The notes below the pieces were generated by a model. The model made no database searches and was not told the DNA's origin. It worked only from the letters and a program-made list of their open reading frames with translations. From NCBI GenBank assembly GCA_024408905.1, contig JAKSUP010000031.1:1-9490 (forward strand): a stretch of DNA of 9,490 nucleotides. The letters are read 5' to 3'. This DNA is from a bacterium. Lineage in GTDB: Bacteria > Cyanobacteriota > Vampirovibrionia > Gastranaerophilales > Gastranaerophilaceae. How positions within the stretch are numbered: the first letter of the stretch is position 1; the number at the start of each line of letters is the position of its first letter. Below, piece after piece: positions 1 through 7,412 of this stretch. Made by a program: the position numbers and the translations under genes.

Positions 1-1
1 A

Positions 2-139
2 AATTACATTCATAACTACACTGTTATTGGAGAGGTACAGCCAAGAATTAATAATGTAAAATTCTTCATTGATAATGGACTTTATTCAGATTATTCAGAC
101 ATAGCTTGTTTTGACCACTTCAAAACACCACTTAACTAA
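2..139 (+). CDS. C-terminal end of an unrecognised protein (partial)
   Basis: The frame starting at base 2 is open from the window edge for 45 codons and ends at TAA 137-139. The visible tail ends ...IACFDHFKTPLN. It is mixed hydrophobic and polar with several aromatic residues, and has no membrane segment or motif that I recognise. The other two forward frames hit stops early, so this is the only plus-strand reading that could be coding. A weak stem without a T-run follows the stop, so no terminator is called. The 145 bases to the next gene contain no gene. The family is unknown and the 5' part lies outside the window. Confidence 0.5.
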   Translation, partial: NYIHNYTVIGEVQPRINNVKFFIDNGLYSDYSDIACFDHFKTPLN

Positions 140-284
140 GCAAAAAGTTTTAAAAAAGTGTGTTCAAATTAATCTCTATAACTAGTAGTTTATACCAAAT
201 TGTTTATTAAAAATAATTACAAAATAGTTTAATAGCAAACATTCATAATACCTCTTATATTTTTAGCATAAATGAGTTAGTATT

Positions 285-656
285 ATGAAAAGACTATTAC
301 CAATATATGCTTTAATAATATTTTTTTTTGTTTTTAGCTTGCCTGTTTGGAGTGCAAGTAATACCCAAAATGCAGAAATTTCGAAAATTGAAAACGAGCT
401 TTATGGATTTGATTACAGCAAAGAACAAACAAAAAAAAGGTTAGAAAGGCTTGAAATAAGTATTTACGGAAAAGCTCAAAGTGGAGACATTCCACAAAGG
501 ATAAAAAAACTTGCGACAGACATCACGGCTGATCAAATCGGTCAAGAGATAACGCCAAGTGAAGATACATTTAGAGAAGCAGATGAAGTTGCCGATAATA
601 GTGTATCATACCCTATAGTTGATGAAATAGAAAAAATTTTCATACAAGAATTGTAA
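285..656 (+). CDS. Secreted short-repeat protein, N-terminal part (frameshifted)
   Basis: This is a 123-residue hypothetical protein. Residues 1-24 form a Sec signal peptide: MKRLL, then a hydrophobic core IYALIIFFFVFSL, then VWSA with likely cleavage after Ala24. The mature part opens with a repeat unit, IENELYGFDYSKEQTKKRLE followed by RLEISIYG, of the form 'I/LE..LYG..Y....T..RL.RLE...G'. I associate such repeats with exported proteins of cyanobacteria-related non-photosynthetic bacteria (recollection, not a search). The start ATG has only a weak GAG at 274-276 upstream; an overlapping upstream ATG (272) ends after two codons. The frame stops at 654-656, but the same repeat pattern continues in the frame one base back (see 713-1135). 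This is therefore probably the first half of a gene broken by a one-base loss. Function unknown; envelope or periplasmic location inferred. Confidence 0.7.
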   Translation: MKRLLPIYALIIFFFVFSLPVWSASNTQNAEISKIENELYGFDYSKEQTKKRLERLEISIYGKAQSGDIPQRIKKLATDITADQIGQEITPSEDTFREADEVADNSVSYPIVDEIEKIFIQEL

Positions 657-712
657 CAATAGAGAGAAAGTTATTTGGTAAAATCTATGACGTTGAAGAT
701 TATTCAACAAGA

Positions 713-1135
713 ATGGACAGGATAAAAGCAAAAATCATGCCGGAAACAATAGCCAAAAATGATACGAATTTACGCGATTACACTGATACAGGTTTAAGTT
801 CAGCAGATTTATCCGGCACAACCCGGAACAGATTTTCGTTCCCATTCGGTCAACAACGCTTAACAAGACCATATGCCAATTATGGAGATTATGCTAATGA
901 AATAACCGGAGCTGCAGCAGGAAACATAAATGAAGATTTGGCACAAATGGAATACGAAACCTTCGGGACAGAATTTTCTAACGATGATACAAAAACAAGA
1001 CTAAGACGCTTAAATAGTGTAAACAGAGCTAAAAAATCAAAATTCAGATATGATTCTCAAAAGTTCCAACAAAGAATGTCAACAGCTATGGAAATCGGTG
1101 CAATGATACTAATGATTCTGGCAATGGTGTTATAA
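713..1135 (+). CDS. Short-repeat protein, C-terminal part with hydrophobic tail (frameshifted)
   Basis: The frame from the first ATG at 713 encodes 140 residues, but it is open from 626. The codons before 713 read IERKLFGKIYDVEDYSTR and join smoothly to MDRIKAKIM, which is a second copy of the repeat seen in the preceding gene. A third, more diverged copy is MEYETFGTEFSNDDTKTRLR. No ATG or GTG start exists in this frame between 626 and 713, and no Shine-Dalgarno sequence precedes 713. Independent translation is therefore doubtful, and the frame is best read as the second half of the gene starting at 285. The last residues, MEIGAMILMILAMVL, form a short hydrophobic tail that could anchor the protein. 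The stop is two bases from the stop of the convergent Tic20-like gene. Function unknown. Confidence 0.65.
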   Translation: MDRIKAKIMPETIAKNDTNLRDYTDTGLSSADLSGTTRNRFSFPFGQQRLTRPYANYGDYANEITGAAAGNINEDLAQMEYETFGTEFSNDDTKTRLRRLNSVNRAKKSKFRYDSQKFQQRMSTAMEIGAMILMILAMVL

Positions 1136-1137
1136 AA

Positions 1138-1551
1138 CTACCTTCCGACGCTATTTTTTATAATATTCGATACCCAAGGTATATAACTATAATAACCCAT
1201 AAATGATGTTACTACCAAATAAGAAATTACTATGGATGTAAAAAGTTGTACAATAGACAAACCGAATGCAAAAGGAATTGGTATATTCAAAACATACGGA
1301 ATCAAGTTAATCAATGGAACTCTAAAAATTATCACATATAGCAATTTACATAATTCAACTATTAAAAAATATGCTATAGAAATAAAAATTGACTGCATTA
1401 TGTGATACAAAAGAAACTTTGTACAAGTTTTTTTCATAAAAGCTGCAAGTATTAACCAAACAAAGCCTACGAAACCTGCTGTCATATAAGTTCCGGCAGA
1501 TAATATTCTCTCAATAGGGAATGGTTTATTATATGTTTGCAACAACGTCAC
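1138..1551 (-). CDS. Tic20-like multi-pass membrane protein
   Basis: This is a 137-residue integral membrane protein. It has hydrophobic spans at about 20-38, 46-76 and 92-118, with the polar break KKTCTKF between the first two. Two features match what I know of the Tic20-like/DUF4870 group of cyanobacteria and relatives. One is YHIMQS (49-54), like the 'R.H..QA' motif at the start of a helix. The other is the C-terminal GYYSYIPWVSNIIKNSVGR, like the 'G..P.IP.IS..' ending. In plastids Tic20 takes part in protein import; the bacterial role is not settled. The start is GTG at 1551-1549, preceded by AGAAAG; the next two TTG codons are alternatives. It overlaps the end of the TPR gene by 23 bases, which suggests translational coupling. 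It is the last gene of the minus-strand run. The assignment rests on motif resemblance only. Confidence 0.7.
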   Translation of the reverse strand: MTLLQTYNKPFPIERILSAGTYMTAGFVGFVWLILAAFMKKTCTKFLLYHIMQSIFISIAYFLIVELCKLLYVIIFRVPLINLIPYVLNIPIPFAFGLSIVQLFTSIVISYLVVTSFMGYYSYIPWVSNIIKNSVGR

Positions 1552-2599
1552 ACTTTCTGGCTTCTTCTAAGTAATCTTCCAATACTTGGATAAATACTAG
1601 TTTATATTCATCATTTTCAGGTCGTAAATTAACTGCCCCGCGATATGAATGCAAAGAACGCTCGACTTGTCCATTCATGAAGTACACATTAGCAATTAGA
1701 ACGTATAAACTTGGATCAAGCTTATTAATTTTTAAAGCTTCTTTATATTGAGCTTCTGCCTCATCAAATTTTTTAAGATTTGAATATAAATTGCCTGATA
1801 ATATGAACGCATTAGCTTCTTTTGGATTAAGTTCTATTGCTTTTCTGTACAAATTAGCTGCATCATCATAATCTTTAAAATCAGACTTCGCAATTGCATA
1901 ACAGATATATGCTTTATAGTTATCACCTTCAAGTTCTAATGCTTTATCAAAATACTTATAGCAATTTGTTTTATCTTTTAAAACAGCATAAGTATTAGCC
2001 AAACATATTGCGACAGTCTTATTTCCAGGTGCAAGTTCAAATACTTTAGAATAATATTTTAAGGCTTCTTTATAATCATATAATTTGTAACTTACATTAC
2101 CTAAGTCAATTAATGCTGTTAAATTATTCGGATCAATTGACAATGATTTTTCATAATAAGCTTTTGCTTCTACATAATCCTCAAAATCGTGATATAAAAG
2201 TGCAATTGCATTATATATATCAGGCTCGTTTGAATTAAAATCAAGTGTTCTTGAATAATAATGCAAAGCTTTTGAGAAATTCTTCATTTCAGCATATGTA
2301 TTACCAATATTATAGTAAACTAAGTAGTTGCTTGGGTTTACAAGAACAGCTTCATTAAAGCATTTTAAAGCTTTTCTATACTCTTTTGCATAAAACCAAA
2401 TACTTCCCAAATTTAATAATGTCTGTATATCTTTTGGATCGATGGTTAACAAGCTTTCATAAACAGAAACCACTTTCTCAAACTGATTATCCATTGCATA
2501 ATACTTTGCCAATTCGTGATAATTTTCAGTATTATTCGGATCTACAGCCATTTTTAAAACTGTTTTTTCAATAGCACTATCTAATTCTTTTTTATCCAT
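1529..2599 (-). CDS. TPR-repeat protein, nine tandem repeats
   Basis: This 356-residue protein is almost wholly tetratricopeptide repeats. Nine units of exactly 34 residues run from residue 22 to 327, most ending in the '..DP' or '..NP' turn and with the usual small/aromatic pattern, for example NYLVYYNIGNTYAEMKNFSK. A C-terminal helix of about 29 residues follows (EYKLVFIQVLEDYLEEARKC). There is no signal peptide or membrane segment, so it is probably cytosolic. TPR solenoids bind proteins; the partner cannot be told from sequence. ATG at 2599 is preceded by AAGAGAGAA. The gene lies 11 bases after rsfS and its 3' end overlaps the Tic20-like gene, so it is part of the same transcript. The link to the membrane protein could be functional, but that is inference. 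Confidence 0.92.
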   Translation of the reverse strand: MDKKELDSAIEKTVLKMAVDPNNTENYHELAKYYAMDNQFEKVVSVYESLLTIDPKDIQTLLNLGSIWFYAKEYRKALKCFNEAVLVNPSNYLVYYNIGNTYAEMKNFSKALHYYSRTLDFNSNEPDIYNAIALLYHDFEDYVEAKAYYEKSLSIDPNNLTALIDLGNVSYKLYDYKEALKYYSKVFELAPGNKTVAICLANTYAVLKDKTNCYKYFDKALELEGDNYKAYICYAIAKSDFKDYDDAANLYRKAIELNPKEANAFILSGNLYSNLKKFDEAEAQYKEALKINKLDPSLYVLIANVYFMNGQVERSLHSYRGAVNLRPENDEYKLVFIQVLEDYLEEARKCDVVANI

Positions 2600-2610
2600 T
2601 TTGTTCTCTC

Positions 2611-3006
2611 TTACTTGTATTCTGAATATTCTTCAGATTCTTCTAACCATGTTTTTTGAGGAATACTATAAGAATGATTCCAGAATTTTTCTATCGCATA
2701 AGCATCTCTGTCATCTTGATGTAATATATGCACAACAACGTCGCCATAATCCACCAAATTCCAGCGATTTTTTATATCATTTTCACGTCCCAACGGAAGT
2801 CTTGAAAACGTGGTTTTTATTTTATCCGTTAAATTCTCAGTTAAAGCTTTAACCTGAGTGGTAGTTTGTGCAGAACATAATACAAAATAATCTGCAAAAG
2901 AAGAAACATTGCTAATATTCAATATAGAGATATCTTTAGCAATTTTTTCATCCAAAAATCTTGCTATAATACATGCCAATTTATATGAAGTTAAATCCGT
3001 TGTCAT
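2611..3006 (-). CDS. rsfS: Ribosome silencing factor RsfS (YbeB/Iojap family)
   Basis: RsfS binds ribosomal protein uL14 on the large subunit and blocks subunit joining, slowing translation when nutrients are scarce (family knowledge). The family signatures are present in order: SSFADYFVLCSAQTTTQVKA near residue 40, then GREND....W.LVDYGDVVVHI, then R.AYAIEKFWNHS near the C-terminus. The length of 131 residues is normal. I start it at ATG 3006-3004 because AGGTG at 3018-3014 lies seven bases upstream. A TTG one codon earlier (3009) is possible but too close to that site. The Shine-Dalgarno overlaps the TAG stop of rpiB, which implies coupling. The acidic tail EESEEYSEYK is not a conserved part of the family. 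Confidence 0.95.
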   Translation of the reverse strand: MTTDLTSYKLACIIARFLDEKIAKDISILNISNVSSFADYFVLCSAQTTTQVKALTENLTDKIKTTFSRLPLGRENDIKNRWNLVDYGDVVVHILHQDDRDAYAIEKFWNHSYSIPQKTWLEESEEYSEYK

Positions 3007-3016
3007 CAAATTACAC

Positions 3017-3442
3017 CTAAATCATATCTATTCTTACTTTATGTCTACCAGCCAAAAACTGAGTATTAAGCCAAATATCAACCAATTCAAATGCCAAACC
3101 TTGCCCTAAAACTCTTTCTCCCAGACACAAAATATTAGCATCATTATGCAATCTAGACATTTTGGCAGAAAAAGTATCTGTGCATACAGCTGCTCTTATG
3201 CCATCAAAACGATTTGCAGCCATTGACATCCCTAAACCCGTACCACAAACCAAAATGCCTTTATTTTGAGAAGATAAAACTTCATTGGCAACAGCCTTCG
3301 CAATTACGGGATAGTCGCAAGATTCTTCCGTAAAACATCCCAAATCTTTTACTGTATATCCTAAATCAATTAAATGCGTTTTTATAGCATTCTTTAGTTT
3401 GAATCCACCGTGATCTGAACCTAAAACTATTGTCTCTGCCAA
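3017..3442 (-). CDS. rpiB: Ribose-5-phosphate isomerase B
   Basis: RpiB interconverts ribose 5-phosphate and ribulose 5-phosphate in the pentose phosphate pathway (RpiB/LacAB family, cytosolic). The 141 residues carry GSDHGGF at 8-14, DYP at 43-45, the GILVCGTGLGMSMAANR loop with the catalytic Cys66, and RLHNDANILCLGER with His99. The ending GRHKVRI is the phosphate-binding arginine region. Positions 66 and 99 coincide with the catalytic pair of the E. coli enzyme. The start codon is TTG at 3442-3440. No in-frame ATG lies upstream, the TTG directly begins the conserved strand AETIVLGSDHGG, and GAGGG sits seven bases before it. The 61 bases separating it from fabZ form the longest gap in the gene run and could hold a weak internal promoter, but I see no convincing one. 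Confidence 0.96.
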   Translation of the reverse strand: MAETIVLGSDHGGFKLKNAIKTHLIDLGYTVKDLGCFTEESCDYPVIAKAVANEVLSSQNKGILVCGTGLGMSMAANRFDGIRAAVCTDTFSAKMSRLHNDANILCLGERVLGQGLAFELVDIWLNTQFLAGRHKVRIDMI

Positions 3443-3503
3443 ATTTATACCCTCACACTCATAGCATAGTCTATACTTAAAACTTTTAAACCATCCTTTT
3501 AAA

Positions 3504-3944
3504 TTATTTTATTGCACCTGTCATGTCAGCTTCAACGCAAATTTTACCATCAACATAACCAACACCATGACTTTTAAAAATAGGACCTTTAGATTTAACA
3601 AGCTCTATATGCATATCAAGTCTGTCGCCAGGTTTAACAATATTTTTAAAACGAACATTATCAATACCGGCATATAACATCAAATGACCTTTGTATCTTT
3701 CTTGACACATTAATATCGGAGTTGAACATTGTGCTAATGCTTCCAATTGCAATACACCCGGCATAATCGGATTATCCGGAAAATGTCCTTGGAAGAAGGG
3801 TTCATTCATTGTCAAATTTTTATACCCTTTTGCATAAACACCAGGAACACATTCCGTAATTCTATCAACAAGAAGAAATGGATATCTGTGTGGTATTAAT
3901 TTGATTATGTCATTTATATCAAAAGATAAAATTTCGTCTGCCAT
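3504..3944 (-). CDS. fabZ: 3-hydroxyacyl-ACP dehydratase FabZ
   Basis: FabZ dehydrates (3R)-hydroxyacyl-ACP to trans-2-enoyl-ACP in fatty acid elongation. It thereby competes with the Lpx acyltransferases for hydroxyacyl-ACP, which is why it often sits with lpx genes. The 146-residue hot-dog protein shows IPHRYPFLLVDR (17-28), PFFQGHFPDNPIMPGVLQLE (49-68) with catalytic His54 and Glu68, and the later FKNIVKPGDRL region. The length is normal. ATG 3944 has a strong site, AAAGGAG, seven bases upstream, overlapping the lpxC stop region; the gene follows lpxC by 12 bases. An lpxC-fabZ adjacency is common in cyanobacteria and several other phyla, usually followed by lpxA. Here lpxA is absent and rpiB follows instead. 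Confidence 0.96.
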   Translation of the reverse strand: MADEILSFDINDIIKLIPHRYPFLLVDRITECVPGVYAKGYKNLTMNEPFFQGHFPDNPIMPGVLQLEALAQCSTPILMCQERYKGHLMLYAGIDNVRFKNIVKPGDRLDMHIELVKSKGPIFKSHGVGYVDGKICVEADMTGAIK

Positions 3945-3956
3945 TGATTATCTCCT

Positions 3957-4793
3957 TTATATCCTAACTAATTTTTTCTTTAATTCATGTGCGACTTTCG
4001 TATGTACAGCATGACCTGCCTCTTTAACAAGAATTTGCGCCCTCATATTCAAAGGAGAAACTCCCGTTAAATATAAATCACCAAACATATCTAAAATCTT
4101 ATGTTTAATCGGCTCATGTACAGATCTCAATTCTGTAGTATAACCAATATCTTTAAGGCCTACTGTATTATCAATATTTACGCCCTTAGCAAATCCAAGC
4201 ATTTGATATTTTTTCAAATCTTTATAAAAACCAAAAGTTCGGGCTTCGATAATTTCTTGAATATTTTTCAAATCTAAACTAACCCAACGTCGTGTTAAAT
4301 CAGGATGATCATAATTTACTGCATAAGATACTGTCAATTCTTTGTCAGGCAAAATAACCATACTTGTTTTACCGTTTAAATAATACACAGGCTCACTTAC
4401 TGTATACAAAACATCATTTTTTCCATCAATACCTGCTTGCTTAAACAGTTCTACCCAAACTTTTGCACTGCCATCAAATATCGGGAACTCGATTTCAGAC
4501 AAATAAACATCTATGGAATCAATTTTACAAATAGCACAAGCAGCCATAAAATGTTCGCACAGCATAGCTTTGTACTTATAATCACCGAGTAAATTTCTGT
4601 GTTCTTTACTACATAATGTTACACAATGATCTGTTGAGAACAAATTATCAATTTCTGCATTGAAAGAAACTTCAGAACCGTTTGCAAATATCCTGATTTT
4701 ACCTCCGCGAGATGGTTTAATAACAACCTCACAGAGCTTGTTTTTCATTAATGAATTACCTGATGTTCTTATCTCATTTTTTATTGTAACCAT
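3957..4793 (-). CDS. lpxC: UDP-3-O-acyl-N-acetylglucosamine deacetylase LpxC
   Basis: LpxC is the zinc-dependent deacetylase that catalyses the committed step of lipid A synthesis, removing the N-acetyl group from UDP-3-O-acyl-GlcNAc. In this 278-residue protein the active-site residues are all visible: Glu80 and His81 in CEHFMAA, His231 and Asp235 in KHKILDMFGDL, and the general-acid His261 in EAGHAVH. EFPIFDGSA (102-110) and EARTFGFYKDL (183-193) are also family hallmarks. One oddity is that the N-terminal 'GxGLHSG' motif of most LpxC is replaced by SGNSLMKNK (11-19), although the strand following it is kept. It starts at ATG 4793, with only a weak ribosome site, ten bases after lpxD, so coupling to lpxD translation is likely. 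The order lpxD-lpxC-fabZ makes the context clear. Confidence 0.94.
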   Translation of the reverse strand: MVTIKNEIRTSGNSLMKNKLCEVVIKPSRGGKIRIFANGSEVSFNAEIDNLFSTDHCVTLCSKEHRNLLGDYKYKAMLCEHFMAACAICKIDSIDVYLSEIEFPIFDGSAKVWVELFKQAGIDGKNDVLYTVSEPVYYLNGKTSMVILPDKELTVSYAVNYDHPDLTRRWVSLDLKNIQEIIEARTFGFYKDLKKYQMLGFAKGVNIDNTVGLKDIGYTTELRSVHEPIKHKILDMFGDLYLTGVSPLNMRAQILVKEAGHAVHTKVAHELKKKLVRI

Positions 4794-4803
4794 TTTACTT
4801 GAT

Positions 4804-5907
4804 TTATGCCTTTACTTCTTCAGATACACTCTCTTCAAAATTTTTCAAAAGCGGCTCATATTTTTTGAATTTACCAATCAATTCACTTGCGTCTTTCATC
4901 GTTTTTAATTGTCTGATGAATTCTTTTCTAGGAACAGCCGGAATACCAACTACAATTGATTTAGCAGGGAAACTCTTCGTTACACCGGCTTTTGCTGCAA
5001 TAATTGAATCATCACCGATTTTAATGTGGTCAGCCAAACCTGCTTGGCCTGCCATAACTACCCTGTCGCCTATTACACAACTACCTGCAATACCAACTTG
5101 AGAAACAATTAGACAGCCCTTGCCGATTCTACAGTTATGTCCTATCATTACAAGGTTATCTATTTTTGTATTATCACCAATAACAGTATTTTCAATAGTT
5201 CCTCTGTCTATTGTTGTATTAGCACCAATTTCTACATTGTTTCCGATAACAACAGAGCCAATTGAAGGAATTTTGAAAATAACTTGGTTTACATCATTTT
5301 CTTTAATTTCTCCATCCTTTTTAGCTTGCTCAATACTATTAGGATTTTCTGTTACAAAGCTAAAACCATCTGCACCTAAAGATACACCATGGTGGAGTAT
5401 TACATCGTTACCGATTTGTACTCTGTCACCAATATTTACACCGGGATGGAAGAAACAATTTTTTCCAACAACAGCATTATTACCTACATAACCCCTTGCT
5501 AATATTTTTGTATTATTACCAATTACGGCATTTTCACCTACTACTACACAAGCGCCTATGCAAACATTTTCACCGATTTTTGCTGTCGGGTGAACAACTG
5601 CAGATGGATGAATTCCCGTATTAACGTGAGGCTCTTCATAGAACATTGAAATCAATTTCATCATAGCCAATCTTGGTCTTTCAACTTCAATAGTCGTAAA
5701 ACCGTCAATATTCACCCCCAAAGGAACAAGTGCTGCCTTGGCTTTTGTTTCATTTAAATTAGCAATTTCGTCTTCACCTAATGCTAAAGCCAAAGTGTTT
5801 TCATCTGCTAATAATGGTGGTGCAATATTTGTAATTGCAACATCAGTTGCTTTTGTAAGCATACCACCCGTAATTTGTGCAATTTGTTCCAATGTAAATG
5901 TTTTCAT
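4804..5907 (-). CDS. lpxD: UDP-3-O-acylglucosamine N-acyltransferase LpxD
   Basis: LpxD transfers a second hydroxyacyl chain from ACP to the amine exposed by LpxC, giving UDP-2,3-diacylglucosamine. The 367 residues comprise an N-terminal uridine-binding domain (about 1-95), a left-handed beta-helix of hexapeptide repeats (about 100-325) and a C-terminal helical extension. Diagnostic motifs are GADGFSF (178-184), [13 protein letters not shown] (225-237) and [12 protein letters not shown] (251-262), where His257 is the expected catalytic base. Between GADGF and IPSIG there are about 30 residues against about 11 in E. coli, a polar insertion. ATG 5907 has AAGGAG six bases upstream and lies one base after the rfaE2 stop (TAA-T-ATG), so translation is probably coupled. 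It works directly after lpxC, the next gene. Confidence 0.96.
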   Translation of the reverse strand: MKTFTLEQIAQITGGMLTKATDVAITNIAPPLLADENTLALALGEDEIANLNETKAKAALVPLGVNIDGFTTIEVERPRLAMMKLISMFYEEPHVNTGIHPSAVVHPTAKIGENVCIGACVVVGENAVIGNNTKILARGYVGNNAVVGKNCFFHPGVNIGDRVQIGNDVILHHGVSLGADGFSFVTENPNSIEQAKKDGEIKENDVNQVIFKIPSIGSVVIGNNVEIGANTTIDRGTIENTVIGDNTKIDNLVMIGHNCRIGKGCLIVSQVGIAGSCVIGDRVVMAGQAGLADHIKIGDDSIIAAKAGVTKSFPAKSIVVGIPAVPRKEFIRQLKTMKDASELIGKFKKYEPLLKNFEESVSEEVKA

Positions 5908-5908
5908 A

Positions 5909-6388
5909 TTAAACTCCTTTATTAGAATTAATCTTATTTATTACGTTAGTTGTAGATTTACCTTCTACAAATTTTATAAACTCCACTTTTATATTATTTT
6001 TTACAACGACATCCCTCTCCGGCAAAGTATCCAGAGTATAATCTGCCCCTTTTGTGTAAACATTTGGTCTAATATTTTCCAAAAGATTTGCAGGTGACTT
6101 CTCCTCAAATAATACCACATAATCAACACAGTTCAAAGCACTTAATATTTCTGCTCTGTCGGATTCATTATTTATGGGTCTGTCATCACCTTTAATTGAC
6201 TTTACGGATTTGTCTGAATTAAGCATTATAATTGAATAATCAGCATATTTTTTTGTTTCTTGAAGGTATCTTACATGCCCGACATGCAAAATATCAAAAC
6301 AGCCATTTGTAACAACAAAAGTTTTTCCGTTTTTTTGTCCGTCATGAACAATTTTTATTATTTCTTCTTGACTAACGAGTTTGCCCAT
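5909..6388 (-). CDS. rfaE2: D-glycero-beta-D-manno-heptose 1-phosphate adenylyltransferase
   Basis: The enzyme makes ADP-D-glycero-beta-D-manno-heptose from heptose 1-phosphate and ATP, a precursor of the LPS inner core. This is the stand-alone form equivalent to the C-terminal domain of bifunctional HldE (RfaE); no sugar-kinase domain is attached in these 159 residues. Motifs of the cytidylyltransferase-like fold are [12 protein letters not shown] (27-38) with the nucleotide-binding HxGH (His35, His38), [17 protein letters not shown] (56-72), the NVYTKGADY segment, and EGKSTTNVI near the end. ATG 6388 lies inside the end of asd (17-base overlap), with GGGG upstream, and the stop is one base before lpxD. 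The kinase HldA, isomerase and phosphatase partners are not in the window. Confidence 0.93.
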   Translation of the reverse strand: MGKLVSQEEIIKIVHDGQKNGKTFVVTNGCFDILHVGHVRYLQETKKYADYSIIMLNSDKSVKSIKGDDRPINNESDRAEILSALNCVDYVVLFEEKSPANLLENIRPNVYTKGADYTLDTLPERDVVVKNNIKVEFIKFVEGKSTTNVINKINSNKGV

Positions 6389-7400
6389 ATAACCCCATTT
6401 CTATAACTTTCTTACAAATTCTTACGGTATTAAGTGCAGCGCCTATACGAATATTATCAGCGACACACCATAATGAAATACCGTTATCAAAAGCTAAGTT
6501 CTTTCTAATTCTTCCAACAAATACAGGATCAACTCCTGAAGCATCACGAGTTGTAGGATATTCAAAATTGTCAGGATTATCAATAATTGTTAATCCATAA
6601 GAATTTCTTAAAACTTCTCTGACTTCATCAGGTGTAACTTTTTTCTCAAACTCTATATCAACAGCTTCCGAATGTCCGTTAAATACCGGCACTCTTACTG
6701 CAGTACAAGAAATTGGTGTATTTTCATCTAAATGTAAGATTTTTTTAGTTTCATTTACAACCTTCATTTCCTCTTTTGTATAACCATTTTCTGTAAACAC
6801 ATCAATTTGTGGAATACAGTTAAAAGATATTGGCTTTTTAAAACATTTATTTTCAAAGTTTTCACCTTTTAAGTTAGCCACTGTATCATCACGCAATTCA
6901 TTAATTGCAGCAAGTCCAGCACCTGAAACTGCTTGATAAGTTGATACAATAAGTCTTTTTATGCCATATTTTTTATTCAATGGTTCTAAGACAAGCATAA
7001 GTTGAGATGTAGAACAATTAGGATTTGCAATTATACCTTTGTGTTTTCTTAAATCTTCGTCATTTACGCCTGCTATAACAAGTGGGACATCTTTATCCAT
7101 TCTAAACGCTGATGAATTATCAATAATTAAACCACCACGTTTAATTATTTCCTCTACAAACAATTTACTTGTTGAAGCACCTGCCGATGCCATCACAATA
7201 TCAACATCATCAAATACTTCAGGCTTAGCTTCAAGCACTGTATATTCTTTTCCTTGGAACTCTAATTTCTTGCCTGCACTTTTACTGCTAGAAAGAAATT
7301 TTATTGAATTATATTCAATACCCAATTCATCTGTAATTTTTGTTATTTCTCTGCCTACAACACCTGTTGCACCTAATATAGCAATATTTGGTTTTCTCAA
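6372..7400 (-). CDS. asd: Aspartate-semialdehyde dehydrogenase
   Basis: Asd reduces aspartyl phosphate to aspartate semialdehyde with NADPH, the branch point to lysine/diaminopimelate, threonine and methionine. The 342-residue length is typical. Seen are the Rossmann loop GATGVVG (10-16), the active-site segment ANPNCSTSQL with nucleophile Cys129, IPQID (196-200), and RVPVFNGHSEAV with catalytic His243. The start is TTG at 7400-7398. It directly begins the first beta strand (RKPNIAILGATG), there is no nearby in-frame ATG, and GGGAG overlapping the dapB stop lies eight bases upstream. It follows dapB by 12 bases and overlaps rfaE2, so it is in the same transcript. Together with dapB it supplies diaminopimelate for peptidoglycan; dapA is not present here. 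Confidence 0.96.
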   Translation of the reverse strand: MRKPNIAILGATGVVGREITKITDELGIEYNSIKFLSSSKSAGKKLEFQGKEYTVLEAKPEVFDDVDIVMASAGASTSKLFVEEIIKRGGLIIDNSSAFRMDKDVPLVIAGVNDEDLRKHKGIIANPNCSTSQLMLVLEPLNKKYGIKRLIVSTYQAVSGAGLAAINELRDDTVANLKGENFENKCFKKPISFNCIPQIDVFTENGYTKEEMKVVNETKKILHLDENTPISCTAVRVPVFNGHSEAVDIEFEKKVTPDEVREVLRNSYGLTIIDNPDNFEYPTTRDASGVDPVFVGRIRKNLAFDNGISLWCVADNIRIGAALNTVRICKKVIEMGLYGQTR

Positions 7401-7412
7401 CTCTTTTTCTCC

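Noticed and set aside
140..284. Promoter for the repeat-protein gene
   Set aside because: Several AT-rich hexamers such as CATAAT (244-249) exist, but none has a correctly spaced -35, so none is called.
626..660. Programmed -1 frameshifting at A6T4 joining the two repeat-protein frames
   Set aside because: Zero-frame codons GAA AAA ATT TTC do not give a canonical X XXY YYZ slippery site, and six A residues are short for transcriptional slippage. A lost base is simpler.
3007..3009. TTG one codon upstream as the rsfS start
   Set aside because: The AGGTG site is seven bases from the ATG at 3006 but only four from this TTG, so the ATG is preferred.
5120..5491. Plus-strand open frame of 123 codons antisense to lpxD, and similar frames antisense to asd, lpxC and rsfS
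   Set aside because: They mirror well-conserved minus-strand genes, lack ribosome sites and give protein sequences without family features.
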